Assembly: GCA_000934385.1 (NCBI GenBank)
Contig: KN880564.1
Span: 1-64,000, forward strand
DNA from: Cylindrobasidium torrendii FP15055 ss-10
Lineage: Eukaryota > Basidiomycota > Agaricomycetes > Agaricales > Physalacriaceae
Length of the DNA stretch: 64,000 nucleotides
Direction of reading: 5' to 3'
Each line of letters opens with the position of its first letter. Position 1 is the first letter of the stretch. Below, piece after piece: positions 11,995-22,804 of the stretch. The notes under the pieces are model-generated. The model was given only the letters and a program-made list of their open reading frames with translations. It searched no databases and was not told the DNA's origin. The translations under genes were made by a program, and so were the position numbers.

Positions 11995-13502
11995 ATGGTT
12001 CACTCGCGACTTCGAGATGCCGTTCGCGCGGAGTACGATCCCGGGGTGCGAAGGGAATATTCTTTGCTGCTCGACCAGTATGTTATCTCTTAATTTCCCT
12101 TTGTCTTCGCCGCCGCAGCCAGCGCAGGCTGACAAAGAGTGTTTGCAGCGTGGACAAGGAGGAGCACCGTTATATCAAGGACAATCGACTCCGTCGCATT
12201 AAGAACAACTTCAGGTAACTATAACTAGCGTCTACATCCTCGAGAACAATAATAACCATTTACAGAAGGGATTCTGAGGAGAGGCAGCTCCAGCGCGAGC
12301 AGTTTATCCTTGAGTATGGGTAAGAATATCTCCGTAGTTGGTGCACAATCAGTCACTGACTACATTACAATTTCTAGCCCTCCTTCGGAGGCATACGTAC
12401 GCCAGAACTACACCAAGCTCTTTTGCGGCTACCGCAACCCAGATGAAGGCCAATACATCTGGCATACGGTGAACTCGGTCTCGAAAGGTATGACTCCCTT
12501 GCTTATGGCTCTCATTGAGGGTGTTTAACTTCTAGACCTCTATCATCTTTTCAGCACTACCCTGATTGGCGCGGGATCCCAGGGTATCGTACGCATTGGA
12601 AAATTCGGCGAGATGGAGAAGCATACCTTTCTCAACGTCGTTGCCGTCAAAACGGTTCTTAATGAGCAAGACTATCCGCACAGGATTATTGCCGCTAAAG
12701 ATGAGGGGCGCTGCATGCGCATCGTCACCCACTGTAACTTCCTAGAGTGGTACACAACTGGTATGTGCTCTCTCAGTACCCTTACATTTGTATACCAACG
12801 CAGTGTTTTATAGTCAGGGAAGAAAAGACAGGGCACATCCATATCTCTATGGAGTATTTCCCCGGTGCTCCTCTGTCGACCTGGAAAGCCAAGTACGCTG
12901 GTGGTTTCGACGAAGACCTGATTCGCCACGTCGCATGGGAGACACTCCAAGGCCTCAAATATCTCCATGATGAGGCAGACATGATTCATCGCGACATTGC
13001 TCTCGGGAACATCCTTATGGATTCGCACCTCCGTATCAAGATCATAGACTTGGGCGCTGTGCTCAATAAAAGAGACCTCTGTACGTTCTCGCGATATTTG
13101 GAAGCTGTAAGCATCGTCACTCACAGCCTTGTAGACCCTCCCCGCCTTGTTGAACCTTCTCGTATTCATCTCATGGCCCCGGAGGTCTACTACGAAGAGA
13201 AATGGTCCTCTGCCGCAGATATCTGGACTCTCGGACTTGCCCTCATGCAGCTTGCATACGATGGGCCGCCGCTTCAGAACACCATTGATGATATGGTACG
13301 CACACATGTCCGAGAAATAAGATCTGACGGCACTGACACGTTTCTTGTGCAGTCGACGCTAGCCCACGAGGCACGTGCTATGGAAGGAGACATGGGCGAT
13401 TTCTTCAAAATGTGTCTAGCTCGCAGGGCTCGTAAACGTTGGAGCGCTGCACAGCTGCTCGAACATCCCTGGTTCAAGGAACGCACCCCTCAGCCTCTCT
13501 AA
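11995..13502 (+). CDS. Small atypical protein kinase, family member A (371 aa)
   Basis: Eight exons, phases matching paralogue C one to one: 11995-12077, 12149-12214, 12266-12319, 12378-12487, 12536-12760, 12814-13080, 13135-13295 and 13353-13502. Residues 1-104 form the N-terminal module shared by all five kinases in the window (here DAVRAEYDPGVRREY). The kinase domain follows: glycine loop IGAGSQGIVRIG from residue 115, ATP-binding Lys143 in VVAVK, catalytic loop HRDIALGN with Asp240 and Asn245, metal-binding DLG Asp258, MAPEVYY, and AADIWTLGL. All residues for catalysis are present. The Lys of the usual Ser/Thr loop HRDLK is Ala, and DFG is DLG. The gene stands between two MYND paralogues. 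The introns at 13081-13134 and 13296-13352 are multiples of three without stops. Substrate and pathway are unknown. Confidence 0.85.
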
Positions 13503-14638
13503 TTCTTACGATGGCATTCATTTATGCATTCTTCTCCTACTTAACTATGTATTTGTATCTCGAATATCTTGCAAATGTATTTCTATCGACCTTGACGCTT
13601 GTGTTGAGCTGAAATGGTTCCCAGCACAATATTTTATGAGCAAGGCTACGAGTAAAATCAAACGAAACGTGAGATCTCATCACACCTACTCCTTCGCCTT
13701 CTCAATTTCTTCGTTTTATTCAACTGACGTGATTCTCGAGTAGCAAGTTCGACCGGAGGCGAACGATCGAATCTTCCGGCCTCAGGCTGTGAACGCAAAC
13801 TTGCAAGCGTCATGTACTGAGCTTATGATATTCTCGAGCTTGATTTTCCTCGAAGAATTCCCTCAGACTCAAGACTGTCATAAGCGTAGGATTGGGAAAG
13901 CACATTTCAAGTTTCGAGGACTAGGCAAACAAGATGCTGGTCGCGGTTCTCTTCCGTAGGATCGCTCGCGCATCTGGGGGGACAAAAACAATCATATTCG
14001 GGAATCACGTTGTAGTCGAAAACGAGAAAGTGAGCTACATTGCCTGGCGTGCGACCTCTCGGCATTTTGGGAACATCATGAGCTCTGAAGATGAATAGTC
14101 GTCAGTGTTGTATCGCCTACATTGGTGTTTTACGAATTCTGCGGTCAGCAAACATGTCCTGAGCTCGGGAATGCGCTCTCGGGAAAGATGTCCGCAGCCC
14201 AGGCATTGAAATCCTCCCTCCACACCGGGATGTTATTAGTGCGCAAATGTCATAGCGAAGAAGGTCGTATAAGCTCTCATCAGGCTCCAAGATATTGGAA
14301 AGATACCATCCAAGAGTGCAATTGGAAGGGCGTGGGAATGACGTCTGGGAAGCCAGAGCCAATGGAAAGAACTCGAAGTGGCTATCACAAGGGCCCAGGT
14401 CCCAGCATGTGGTGTTCGGTCATCGCGAAAATGCGCCGTTCACACGTCGTGCAGCCGGTCTGGATGGGTACAGTCTGAAAAGTAACGTATAAAATTAAAA
14501 CATAAGAAGGCGTGGGTGGGTAAGAGGGTAAGATAGCGCGTGAGCTTTGTCCGTGTAAACAATTTCCAGGTCCATGTAAACGTCCAACAATCCAAGGAAG
14601 AAGTGAGAATTCTGGTGCGACCTTGCGGCGCACCGAGT
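13503..14638. other. Intergenic between converging 3' ends
   Basis: No gene is supported between the end of kinase A and the end of the DUF7137-like gene. Open frames at 14035-14492 have no recognisable features. Confidence 0.4.
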
Positions 14639-15291
14639 CTACACGGCGCGCGCTGCATTGCGAAGAAGCTGGAAGCCGGAAAGGAAGACCACGAGGACCG
14701 TGGCACTGAGGGTAACGAAGGTGGGGTTGGAGGCATAGGCGGCGAAGCCGTGGTCGCAGACAGTACATTCCCAGCCTGTGTAGAGTGAGAAAAGATAGAG
14801 TGTGCAGGGCAGGGAGACGCACCACTGGAGATGGGAGTGTACGCCTGGGGCGTGTAGAACGCGAAGGTAAGTTGACTATTCGGGTTCATGTATCCTCCCA
14901 GCCTGCTCGCTCCGTACCCTCTCTCATCACAAATCATAAGCGTGCAAGTTCCCTGGGGCAGCGGGTTGTTCGAGTGTGACTGCTGCCAGCTGTAGACGTC
15001 CCAGACCACCTGTGTTGCATCGCCCTCGATGATACCATCCGTGGGACCGACTGGGTACGTGTTTCCGTTGTCGCACTGGGCGGAGACCGTGAGACTTGTA
15101 GGCTCGACAAGAACAGAGGTCATATTCCATCCAAAGGTGACCAGGTTGTTTTGCGCGATCTTGAAGTAGGACGTCGCTGTCTGCGGGGGCTGCGTGATGG
15201 TTACGCCACCCGCCGCCGCCGTCTGCGGGATGGAGATACTGGATGATCCAGACTGCGAGCGGGACTGGGACGTTGCCGACGTGGTGGGCAT
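14639..15291 (-). CDS. DUF7137-like surface protein with C-terminal membrane segment
   Basis: Two exons, 15291-14823 and 14775-14639 (intron 47 nt), giving 201 aa. After a Ser/Gln-rich start (TSATSQSRSQSGSSS) comes an immunoglobulin-like region with ITQPPQTATSYFKI, LVTFGWNMTS, VWDVYSWQQ and ICDERGYGASR, which matches my memory of the fungal DUF7137 family. The second exon gives GWECTVCDHGFA and a hydrophobic span TLSATVLVVFLSGFQLL, then a short basic tail, as expected for a single-pass membrane protein. The family normally has a signal peptide. Upstream in the same frame an ATG at 15375 opens MASTVTRYTCVSIGVVITT, a convincing signal peptide, but it is cut off by TGA at 15307-15309. Either the locus carries a nonsense mutation, the stop is bypassed, or the protein starts at 15291 without a signal. 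Confidence 0.7.
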
Positions 15292-15648
15292 TTTTTGCGG
15301 ATGTGGTCAAGAGCAGGCCGTGGTGATGACAACTCCGATCGACACACAAGTGTAACGCGTGACCGTTGATGCCATCACAAGCACCTCTCGATAATTCTAC
15401 TTAAGCCAGATTTAAGCATCCCTTGAACAAACACTATATCATTTGGCAGCGGACGCTCTGTACTTAGTACACCCAGAGGGATTTCCTTTTCAAGATAACC
15501 TCAGCATGTAGGAACTAGGGTAGTAGCCAAATAGGCGCCTTGCCAATTCATTCTTAAGCGCTACGCAATTCATGATTGCAATAGATTAGAATCAACCGTG
15601 ATATGGGTCTGCTGACACTCTATACTAGTCTCTTGTGAAGCTACCACC

Positions 15649-16794
15649 ATGACGTCCACTCTTCGTTGCGCATACGAGGGCATTGGCGAGGACCATCCTA
15701 AAGACTATCCACCGCCGAAACTGTGTGCCAACTGCAGAAAGGTCGCTTACTGCTCGAGGGATTGCCAGGTGGACGATTGGGACTATCACGTCTTTGACTG
15801 TCCCGGCGCGAATATCTCAACGGCACATTATCTAATGAAGGCCATTCGAGAAGATCTCATGCCGACCGACGCTCAGACATGCGACGACTGGGGGTTCACC
15901 CGTGCAGGTCCTGACGGAAATAAGATCCTTGGTCTATTCCAAGGTCTGCGCATTCTTATTCCTGGGCTACGCGCCCACGATCTCAGGATCTGGAAGAAAA
16001 AGGGTGTACTTGTTCAGAAGATAAAAGAAGAATTCGAGCGTCTGGACTCGCCGTACGCAAAAGGGAAGTACTACCCGTGGTTTCTCCAGAACAAATGGGT
16101 GCTTGATACGAGCCTTCCCGTTCCCCCGGAGCGCGGGACTGAAGCAGTTGTACGCAGGATGAAGGCCGCTTCCATTGCCTATGTCGGGCGCGACATGAGC
16201 GAGGAAATGCAGAGCTGGTCCGAGCGGCGTCAGGAGTGCCACCTCGCTTGTGTTTCGGCGCTTACTGGAAGTCACCTTGCACCCCATTCCCCAGGCTGGG
16301 TATCCTTCGGGTACTGTGTTGCGAGGGACAGCTATGAAGAAATGCAAATCGGCACTTGCTACAAGAGACTCTTTCAAGAGAGGAAATGCCCGTTCCTCGA
16401 TTTCTGCGACGCCCACGAGAACGCCAGTATGTTTGCCCTACTAAAGAAGTACGGAGTGGCCCCGGAATACCGCCACTTCGAGCACGTTTTGGGCCAGTCA
16501 ACTGTGCACGAGTCCGTGTGGGATTTGAAGGAAGCGCTGCTGTCGGAGCAGACGCCTCCCCGTTCTGTCCTAGTCGACTATGGCTTCGTCAACTGTCGCT
16601 CGAACGAGGAACACGCGAGGCTAGTGGACGTGTACAAGGGCATGCTGCACAAGCCAGGATTCGACGAGATGGATTTGCACGCAGCGTGCATCAAAGGCGA
16701 CATCTTGAAGTACGCGGATGGAATCCTGAAGTTCGGGGCCAAGGAGAAGAAAGCGCTCGCTCAGCTTATGAAGAATCCCTACCCGCTCTACTAG
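15649..16794 (+). CDS. MYND-type zinc-finger protein, paralogue 2 (381 aa)
   Basis: A single exon starting in a good context (CCACCATGA). The finger occupies residues 7-51: Cys, then DHP, CANC, YCSRDC and H...C. As in the other two copies the first zinc-ligand pair appears to be Cys plus His rather than CxxC. Downstream blocks shared with paralogues 1 and 3 are ISTAHYLMKAIRED, DDWGFTRAG, WVSFGYCVARDSYEEM, VDYGFVNCRSNEE and DLHAACIKG. It ends QLMKNPYPLY, which probably shows the ancestral C terminus of the family. No catalytic domain is visible; the conserved region after the finger is unnamed and may be helical. It sits head-to-tail with paralogue 3, 413 nt away, pointing to tandem duplication. 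Confidence 0.88.
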   Translation: MTSTLRCAYEGIGEDHPKDYPPPKLCANCRKVAYCSRDCQVDDWDYHVFDCPGANISTAHYLMKAIREDLMPTDAQTCDDWGFTRAGPDGNKILGLFQGLRILIPGLRAHDLRIWKKKGVLVQKIKEEFERLDSPYAKGKYYPWFLQNKWVLDTSLPVPPERGTEAVVRRMKAASIAYVGRDMSEEMQSWSERRQECHLACVSALTGSHLAPHSPGWVSFGYCVARDSYEEMQIGTCYKRLFQERKCPFLDFCDAHENASMFALLKKYGVAPEYRHFEHVLGQSTVHESVWDLKEALLSEQTPPRSVLVDYGFVNCRSNEEHARLVDVYKGMLHKPGFDEMDLHAACIKGDILKYADGILKFGAKEKKALAQLMKNPYPLY

Positions 16795-17207
16795 TTATTC
16801 ATCTATGTGGTACATTCGTACAATGTGTACTCATTCTCTAGTATCATTTCTACCGCTAAATTGGCCATTGGGTTTTACTTGTAACGCATTTTGGGAGAAA
16901 TTTGCCTTTATTTAGGTAAGGTGTATATAAGAACGTTTAAGTATGACGACGCATCCAAATCAAATCTAACCTTGCCTTGAGCAATGCATGCGCCGCCAAT
17001 GCGACAGTTCGAGGGAGTGGCGCGCTCGATCGTCTTGTTCACGTGGAGATTTGAACTTCGAAGCAGCACTGCGCCTCGATTTCGCCTTGCTTCTGACTCT
17101 CACGCTCAATCACATCCCAATATCAGTTGAAGTTGGTACGATGCTTCCCTTTCTCTTCATCTGAATCTCAAATACCATGTCATAGCGACTGAAGCTCCTG
17201 AAGGATC
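16795..17207. other. Intergenic between MYND paralogues 2 and 3
   Basis: It holds the paralogue 3 promoter. A TATATAA motif lies near 16924, but it is almost 290 nt before the ATG, so the 5'UTR would be long or spliced. Confidence 0.4.
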
Positions 17208-18434
17208 ATGTCTGCCTCGCTACAATGTGCACTAGCTCACGACGTTGCCCATCCCTCTTCCGACTCGCCGCCGAAATTATGCGGCAACTGCAAGACAGTA
17301 TCCTACTGCTCCGCTGAGTGCCAGCAAAAGGACTGGGATAATCACGTCTTCGAATGCAAGAGCGCAACACCAGCGTCCACGAAAGCGCCCAAGCCCTCTA
17401 CGGCTCAGCGTCTTCTGCGCGCCATCCGCGTCGAAAAGAGTAGACCAACTCACTTTCAGACGCGCGAAGACTGGGGGTTCGTCCGGGCGTCTATCTTGAA
17501 TACATCCGAGGAGCAGCTTTTCGATTTTTACACCGACCTCCTCGTGCACCGCGCCCCCAACCTGACGTCCAAGGATCTCAAACAATGGGCGCAAGCTGGC
17601 CTGGTTACGAAAATCCGCGAAACGTATGAGCTCGACTTGGATTTCGATGAGGCGAACCCAAGCCATGCGTACACATGGTTCCTCAAGAACCTGTATGTGT
17701 TCGATACCTCTATTCTTCCCACGGTGATGAGCACCCCCGCGGCTAAACATATCGCCGATGCGACTGGTCTCCCCTTCGACGTGGGAAACGTTGACATCAG
17801 CGGCTGGTCTCTGCGAAAGAAGATAGCGACGCAGGTGTATACCGTGGCTTGGGTCGGCGCGCCCATCGTCCCCGGACATTCGGGCTTCGTCGAGTTCGGG
17901 TACGTCGCGGGAAGTAGTATGGAAGATTACCAGAAGATAGGACGTGCGTATACGAAGTTGATCAAGGAGAAGGGATGTACTTGGGAGTTCTTCAGCGAGG
18001 CGCACGAGAGAGGGAGGATGCTAGAGCTCCTCCAGACATCTGGACTGGTTCCAAACGGGTTCAAGCACTTCGCCTTGGTCCTATCTCAGAAGGACGGTGA
18101 GCATGCGGGCGTTTGGCGTCTGAAGGAGTATCTGCAGGTTGCCGGTGGTAGCGCACCGCAGAGATACCCCGAGGTGATGGAGGACTATGGATTCGTGAAT
18201 TGCCAGAACGACACGGAGAAAGGCGCACTATTGGATGTGTATACGGCAATGCTGATGCCGCGCTCTGCCGCCATGATTGGTCGACCGTTGGTCGACGAGC
18301 TGGAACTGCACAACGCTTGTATGAAAGGAGAACTGGGTCCGTTTGCGTTGAAGCACATGGAGTTCACGTCGGAGACTGTCAGCGAGATGGTCAAGCGTCT
18401 GTTGGTGACTCGCCGTACCCTGCAAGAGAAGTAA
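17208..18434 (+). CDS. MYND-type zinc-finger protein, paralogue 3 (408 aa)
   Basis: A single exon. The N-terminal finger (residues 6-50) reads CALAHDVAHP, CGNC, YCSAEC and H...C, again with Cys/His in place of the first CxxC. It shares with the other two copies the AQRLLRAIR and EDWGFVRAS blocks, GFVEFGYVAGSSMEDY, EDYGFVNCQND and ELHNACMKG. An extra ten or so residues separate the finger from the first helix (TPASTKAPKPS). The end lies after LLVTRRTLQEK. No enzyme domain is visible. Its 3' end converges on the CE15 esterase gene with only 142 nt between the stop codons. Confidence 0.88.
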   Translation: MSASLQCALAHDVAHPSSDSPPKLCGNCKTVSYCSAECQQKDWDNHVFECKSATPASTKAPKPSTAQRLLRAIRVEKSRPTHFQTREDWGFVRASILNTSEEQLFDFYTDLLVHRAPNLTSKDLKQWAQAGLVTKIRETYELDLDFDEANPSHAYTWFLKNLYVFDTSILPTVMSTPAAKHIADATGLPFDVGNVDISGWSLRKKIATQVYTVAWVGAPIVPGHSGFVEFGYVAGSSMEDYQKIGRAYTKLIKEKGCTWEFFSEAHERGRMLELLQTSGLVPNGFKHFALVLSQKDGEHAGVWRLKEYLQVAGGSAPQRYPEVMEDYGFVNCQNDTEKGALLDVYTAMLMPRSAAMIGRPLVDELELHNACMKGELGPFALKHMEFTSETVSEMVKRLLVTRRTLQEK

Positions 18435-18576
18435 AGCCTGTACGATATTTCTAACGATTTTAACGCCTTGTGTTACGTCCTGTATATTATCTGACTGCCA
18501 ATTTCAAATCATCACAGAATTGTTGTATTCAACGTACAAAGTATCACCAAATTACAAGACTACGTATCAATAACCC

Positions 18577-19749
18577 CTAAGAAAGAGTCGGAACCGTCCA
18601 ATCCACCCACTGCGACTCAACAAAGCCCAAGTTGTTCGCTCCATCCGTCTTGATAATGTTCGTGTTGGTAGACTGACCCTTCAAGAACTTATTCACAAAC
18701 GCGTCGAGGTCACCCTGCTCGTTCGAAGGGAAAGCACAGTGATTGTGGTTGCCCACTTGAGAAACACCCATATGATCCGCCTCCCCAAGAGCCTGCCATA
18801 CATAGTTCGCCGTCTTCTGACATCCCCACACGCTCTGCGGACCAAGCCAGTCGATGCTGGTGTTGTCGATGATAAGCAGTCCACGAGGAGCAACGAGTGC
18901 CGACAGCAAGTGGTGGTCGAACGGGAGGACATTCACCTGATTGGCGTATGTGTTGAACGTCGTGGAGAACCAGACATTCTCGCCTACGATCTCGCTCGCA
19001 GTCTGTGTGCTCGTGCCGTTCGCCATGATAGCGTCCGAAATGCGCCAGCTCCCCGCACCACCCGACCCGCTCTCCTGCGGGATGGTGAGAGCAATGCGCG
19101 TGTCGAAAGCGCCAGCGACCAGGGCACCTTTGCCGTTGCGCGAGCAGCCGCTGACACCGATGTGATCGAGGTCGATACCAGCAGAGGGCGTAAGCTCGAG
19201 GGCGTCGATGATACGGCTGACACCCCACGCCCAGGCGGTCATGGCACTGGCGGAGTGGTTACTACCGTACAGGTTGTAGAATTTGCCTTGTCCGCGGCTG
19301 CTAGAGCTTTGCTGAGCGGCAATGTCGTCGTTATTGAAGGTGATGACTGCGACGCCAGCTGGTGTAGGGATGCTCAGGCCGCCATAGGCAATGATAGCAG
19401 GATACGGAGCGGTGCCGGAGGAAGGCTTGGAGATGCTGACGGAGAAAGAAATAGACTTTCCTCCCTCGGAGGCGTTGATGGTCAGTGAGTTGCCGGAAAG
19501 CGACGCGGTGACATTGGACGGTTTGGGAGGAAGCGTGCCGAGTTCGTAGCGCTGGAAGAGCTGGCTGATCTCCTCGCGGCGACAGGCCCAATCTGCTTTT
19601 GAAGCTACAGCAGTACCATTGATGAACTTGAACGGGTCAGGCAGCTTGCTGTTGGCGGTAAGGTTGATGGTGGATGGAAGTGCAGGGCATGTTTGAGCGA
19701 TAGCGCCAACCACGAAGGAGACGAGCCAGATAGCCGCGAGATTGAACAT
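18577..19749 (-). CDS. Glucuronoyl esterase (CE15), secreted
   Basis: A single exon. An in-frame ATG at 19782 would add 11 residues, but a TATA box at 19802-19809 makes 19749 the better start (MFNLAAIWLVSFVVGAIAQ, a clear signal peptide). The protein has 390 aa. The CE15 signature GCSRNGKGA contains the nucleophile Ser203; Glu226 in PQESGSGG and His337 in NHNHCAFP complete the likely triad. The family hydrolyses esters between 4-O-methyl-glucuronic acid of xylan and lignin alcohols, outside the cell. No carbohydrate-binding module is attached. Its presence supports growth on lignocellulose. Confidence 0.94.
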   Translation of the reverse strand: MFNLAAIWLVSFVVGAIAQTCPALPSTINLTANSKLPDPFKFINGTAVASKADWACRREEISQLFQRYELGTLPPKPSNVTASLSGNSLTINASEGGKSISFSVSISKPSSGTAPYPAIIAYGGLSIPTPAGVAVITFNNDDIAAQQSSSSRGQGKFYNLYGSNHSASAMTAWAWGVSRIIDALELTPSAGIDLDHIGVSGCSRNGKGALVAGAFDTRIALTIPQESGSGGAGSWRISDAIMANGTSTQTASEIVGENVWFSTTFNTYANQVNVLPFDHHLLSALVAPRGLLIIDNTSIDWLGPQSVWGCQKTANYVWQALGEADHMGVSQVGNHNHCAFPSNEQGDLDAFVNKFLKGQSTNTNIIKTDGANNLGFVESQWVDWTVPTLS

Positions 19750-19801
19750 ACTCGAAACAAATGAGGAGCGGTGCAAAATCAATGGGCAATTATTGGCTTG
19801 G

Positions 19802-19809
19802 TTTTATAT
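19802..19809 (-). promoter_or_regulatory. TATA box of the CE15 gene
   Basis: ATATAAAA on the minus strand, 53 nt before the ATG at 19749 and only 20 nt before the alternative ATG at 19782. This spacing favours the downstream start. Confidence 0.6.
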
Positions 19810-21078
19810 GTTGCGTAAAAAAAAAGCAGGTGCCATTATTCTTCTTCGAGGATTCCAAGAATCATGGGAGAAATCATCACGTACATAGGTCATGACCACG
19901 AATATTCTGATAAATCCCCGATATCTCGGCGAAAAGAAGGCCAATATGTTGTGCTCATGCTAGCATTTCCTGTGTGAAGGCCGTGTTCTCTGTTATTGAG
20001 TCACGGGGACCTGCAAAACACATCGGATCGGTAGTCTCTCGGATATTGCATGTGCAAGGATCGTATATAGACACGCTAAGGTCTACCTGTTCAAGGTAAA
20101 TTCAGCATCTCGAAGTAACGCCAAGCCAGTCATGGGCAAAAGACATTTGTTCCGAAGTTGTCGCGCTCAAAAGACGATGAAAAGGTAGATCCGCAACTGC
20201 TGCTTCATTATCGCTCCGTCGAGTCCGAAATGCAGAAGAAAGACCAGAGTATTCATGAAGGGAAGAAGGCAGACGTCGCAAGGATCAAGTGAAGCCGGGC
20301 TTTGCCGGGTTCGGATCACCAATCGTTGACGGCCTGCGCCACGCCAGCAGTTAAGTCACACCTTCCGATGTAACCACCATGACATCGACCGATTTTCGTT
20401 TATTTCAAGCTTTAGAAGAATGAAATTAGAACGAGGATGTATACAATGCATGCGAAATTTGTTGGTAATCCTGTTGCCACGGCCACGCAGGCAAACTCAG
20501 CTCAGAATGTCATCGTAGATCCTGAATTCCCACAACCATTGGGGATGAATAGGGTGCAATATCCATGCGGCTCAATACGGAACATCTTGATAGCCTGCCT
20601 TCGCGAGGAGATGCGAAGCATAGATGCATCGTCGACTGACAATCGCCCAAGTAGCTTAGGAAACGGGCGCAAGCGTTGCGATAATACTCAGCCATCGCAT
20701 CTAAAGCTGAAGCGAAGCATTCGATACCCTCAAGGGACTGTGTAGACGCTATGGTACATATCGAATGTCCCTCCACAATCCAGGCGACTTGTGTTCGCTG
20801 CCCGCAGGTCCTTTCAAGCATGACCGCTCAAGATATTGTACATGTGCGTTGAACATATCTTTACCTCCGTCAAACCCGAGAACTATTGCTCACTCTATGT
20901 GAAGGCAATGGCTGACGGTCCTGAATCCACATGGCCCGACGCTGTGAGCTCAGTTGAGTGAGTGGATTATGGGCGCATCACGTCCCAGGATCAGCTTGAC
21001 AGGCAGCGCGTTCTCGACTGACAGTACCTTGTGGTACCACAGGCAACAAGCGGCAAAGATGGATCATGAATCCATGCG

Positions 21079-21086
21079 TATATAAA
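21079..21086 (+). promoter_or_regulatory. TATA box of the polysaccharide lyase gene
   Basis: TATATAAA ends 37 nt before the ATG at 21123, which favours that start over the ATG at 21066, upstream of the box. Confidence 0.6.
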
Positions 21087-21122
21087 GTGCACAAATCTCT
21101 TGACCAACAACATCGACTCACC

Positions 21123-22473
21123 ATGCGGCTTTCTTCCCTTCTGACCACCGCTTCGCTTGTCTTTGCTCCTCACTTCGTCTTTGGATTCAATTCCTCGTCG
21201 AACGATGCAGTCGTCCCCCGCGCGCCTTCGTCTTGGGTACACCCAGGCGTTATGATCGACAAAGACCAGCTTAACTTTATCAAAGGCAAGGTTTCGGCCG
21301 GCGCAGAGGTACGTAGTTGTATCGCAATCATAAGTTTCGTGCTCATTCGACATTGATAGCCATGGTCCTCGGCCTACAGCGCGATGCTCGGTCATGAACT
21401 TGCCAGCCCAACGCGTACGCCCAAGCCTACACGCACAGTGGAGTGTGGCCCGACCTCGACACCCAACAAGGGCTGCACCGAGGAGCGTCAAGACGCGCTC
21501 GCGGCATACGCGAACTCTCTTGCATATTACATCTCGAACGACGCAACGTATGCGAAAAAGGCTATCAGCTTCATGAATGCATGGGCAAACACTATCGAGA
21601 CGCACACGAACAGCAACGCGAAGCTCCAGACGGGGTGGGCTGCTGCTTCCTGGGCTCGTGCTGGGGAGATCATCCGTCACACGTACAGCGGATGGAGCTC
21701 AGCGGACGTCTCCAAATTCGAAACCATGCTTCGGAATGTCTACCTCCCTGTGCTCATCGGAGGCTCGAACAGCAATGGCAACTGGGAACTTGGTGAGTGC
21801 TTTTGCAAAGAGATTCGCTCTCGTGTACTTATTTGAATCAGTCATGATGGAGGCCGCCATCGGGATCTCCGTTTTCCTCGAGGACGGCTCTAGCTACGAT
21901 GCCGCGATGAAGAAGTTTTTGGGACGTGTTCCAGCGTACATCTACTTGCTGAAGGATGGCGACTATCCCAAAGGCGCACCTGGGGATGGGCATGATACCA
22001 AGGCCGAAATCGTTTCCTATTGGCAAAACCAGCCAACTTTCCAGGCTAACGGGATCGCTCAGGAAACTTGCCGTGACTTCGTTCACACTGGTGCGTGCTG
22101 TTGCTTCCGAATTTGTCGCTGCAACTGACTTGCTGCAGGCTACGGTATCTCGTCTATATCTCACGTTGCAGAGACCGCTCGCATTCAAGGGAACGACCTC
22201 TACTCTGGAGATGTCGGAGAGCGTCTCCGCTATGCCCTAGGGTTCCACTCACAGTACGAACTGGGCACGTCGAAGCCATCCTGGCTCTGCCCTAACAAGA
22301 ATCTGAATCTCGGTCTCGGACCCATCACCGAAGTGGGATATAACGCTCTGCACAACCGACTGGGCTTTGCGATGACCAACACTGAGACGCTCACGAAGAA
22401 AGGTAGACCCGCGGGTAGCAACTATCTCTTTGTGGGATGGGAAACGTTGACTCACGGGGACAATACGGCGTGA
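21123..22473 (+). CDS. Secreted alginate-lyase-fold polysaccharide lyase (400 aa)
   Basis: Four exons: 21123-21308, 21360-21792, 21842-22090 and 22139-22473. A signal peptide (RLSSLLTTASLVFAPHFVFG) is followed by WVHPGVMIDKDQLNFIK and a helical (alpha/alpha) region with AYANSLAYYISND, GWAAASWARAGEI, NGNWELVMMEA, GDGHDTKAEIVSYW and the CRDFVHTGYG block. The Asn in NGNWEL and the Arg/His in CRDFVH lie where this fold keeps active-site residues; that is from family knowledge. The domain belongs to the alginate lyase type (PF05426-like). Fungal members could cleave glucuronan or other uronic acid polymers rather than alginate, so the substrate is open. It is divergent from the CE15 gene. Confidence 0.82.
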
Positions 22474-22804
22474 GGAATTCCTTAGCCTACTTCATTGAAG
22501 TAATACGTATTTGCCTGGTAACTTATGGGTAGCCGCATGTATTCCCGACGCCTGTGATGTTGAATGATGTGATCGTGGACCCACAATCGATCAAGTGAAT
22601 ATTGGAAATTAAGAGCGCTGCATCTACCATAAGTTTGACGTGCTTATCAGGCAAGGAAAGATCAAGGTCACAAAATGTTCATCAATATTGTCCAAGCTCT
22701 ATACAAATGAGGGAGAGAAGATGATAACTAAAAAGGGCAAGCCAGCGAAGCAAGCATACTCTGATTGATAGGCATGTAAACACGCTTTATACCTCCTGGT
22801 TGCT
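22474..22804. other. Intergenic between converging 3' ends
   Basis: A short AT-rich gap between the lyase and ABC transporter stop codons. Nothing recognisable. Confidence 0.4.

Larger units (their letters stand above)
19783..21122. other. Shared upstream region of CE15 and the polysaccharide lyase
   Basis: This 1.3-kb gap separates two divergent genes for secreted carbohydrate-active enzymes. It contains a TATA box near each end and no supported gene. Shared regulation is possible but not shown. Confidence 0.45.

Noticed and set aside
18739..19488. Long plus-strand frame opposite the CE15 esterase gene
   Set aside because: Fully explained by the antisense of a strongly conserved enzyme gene.
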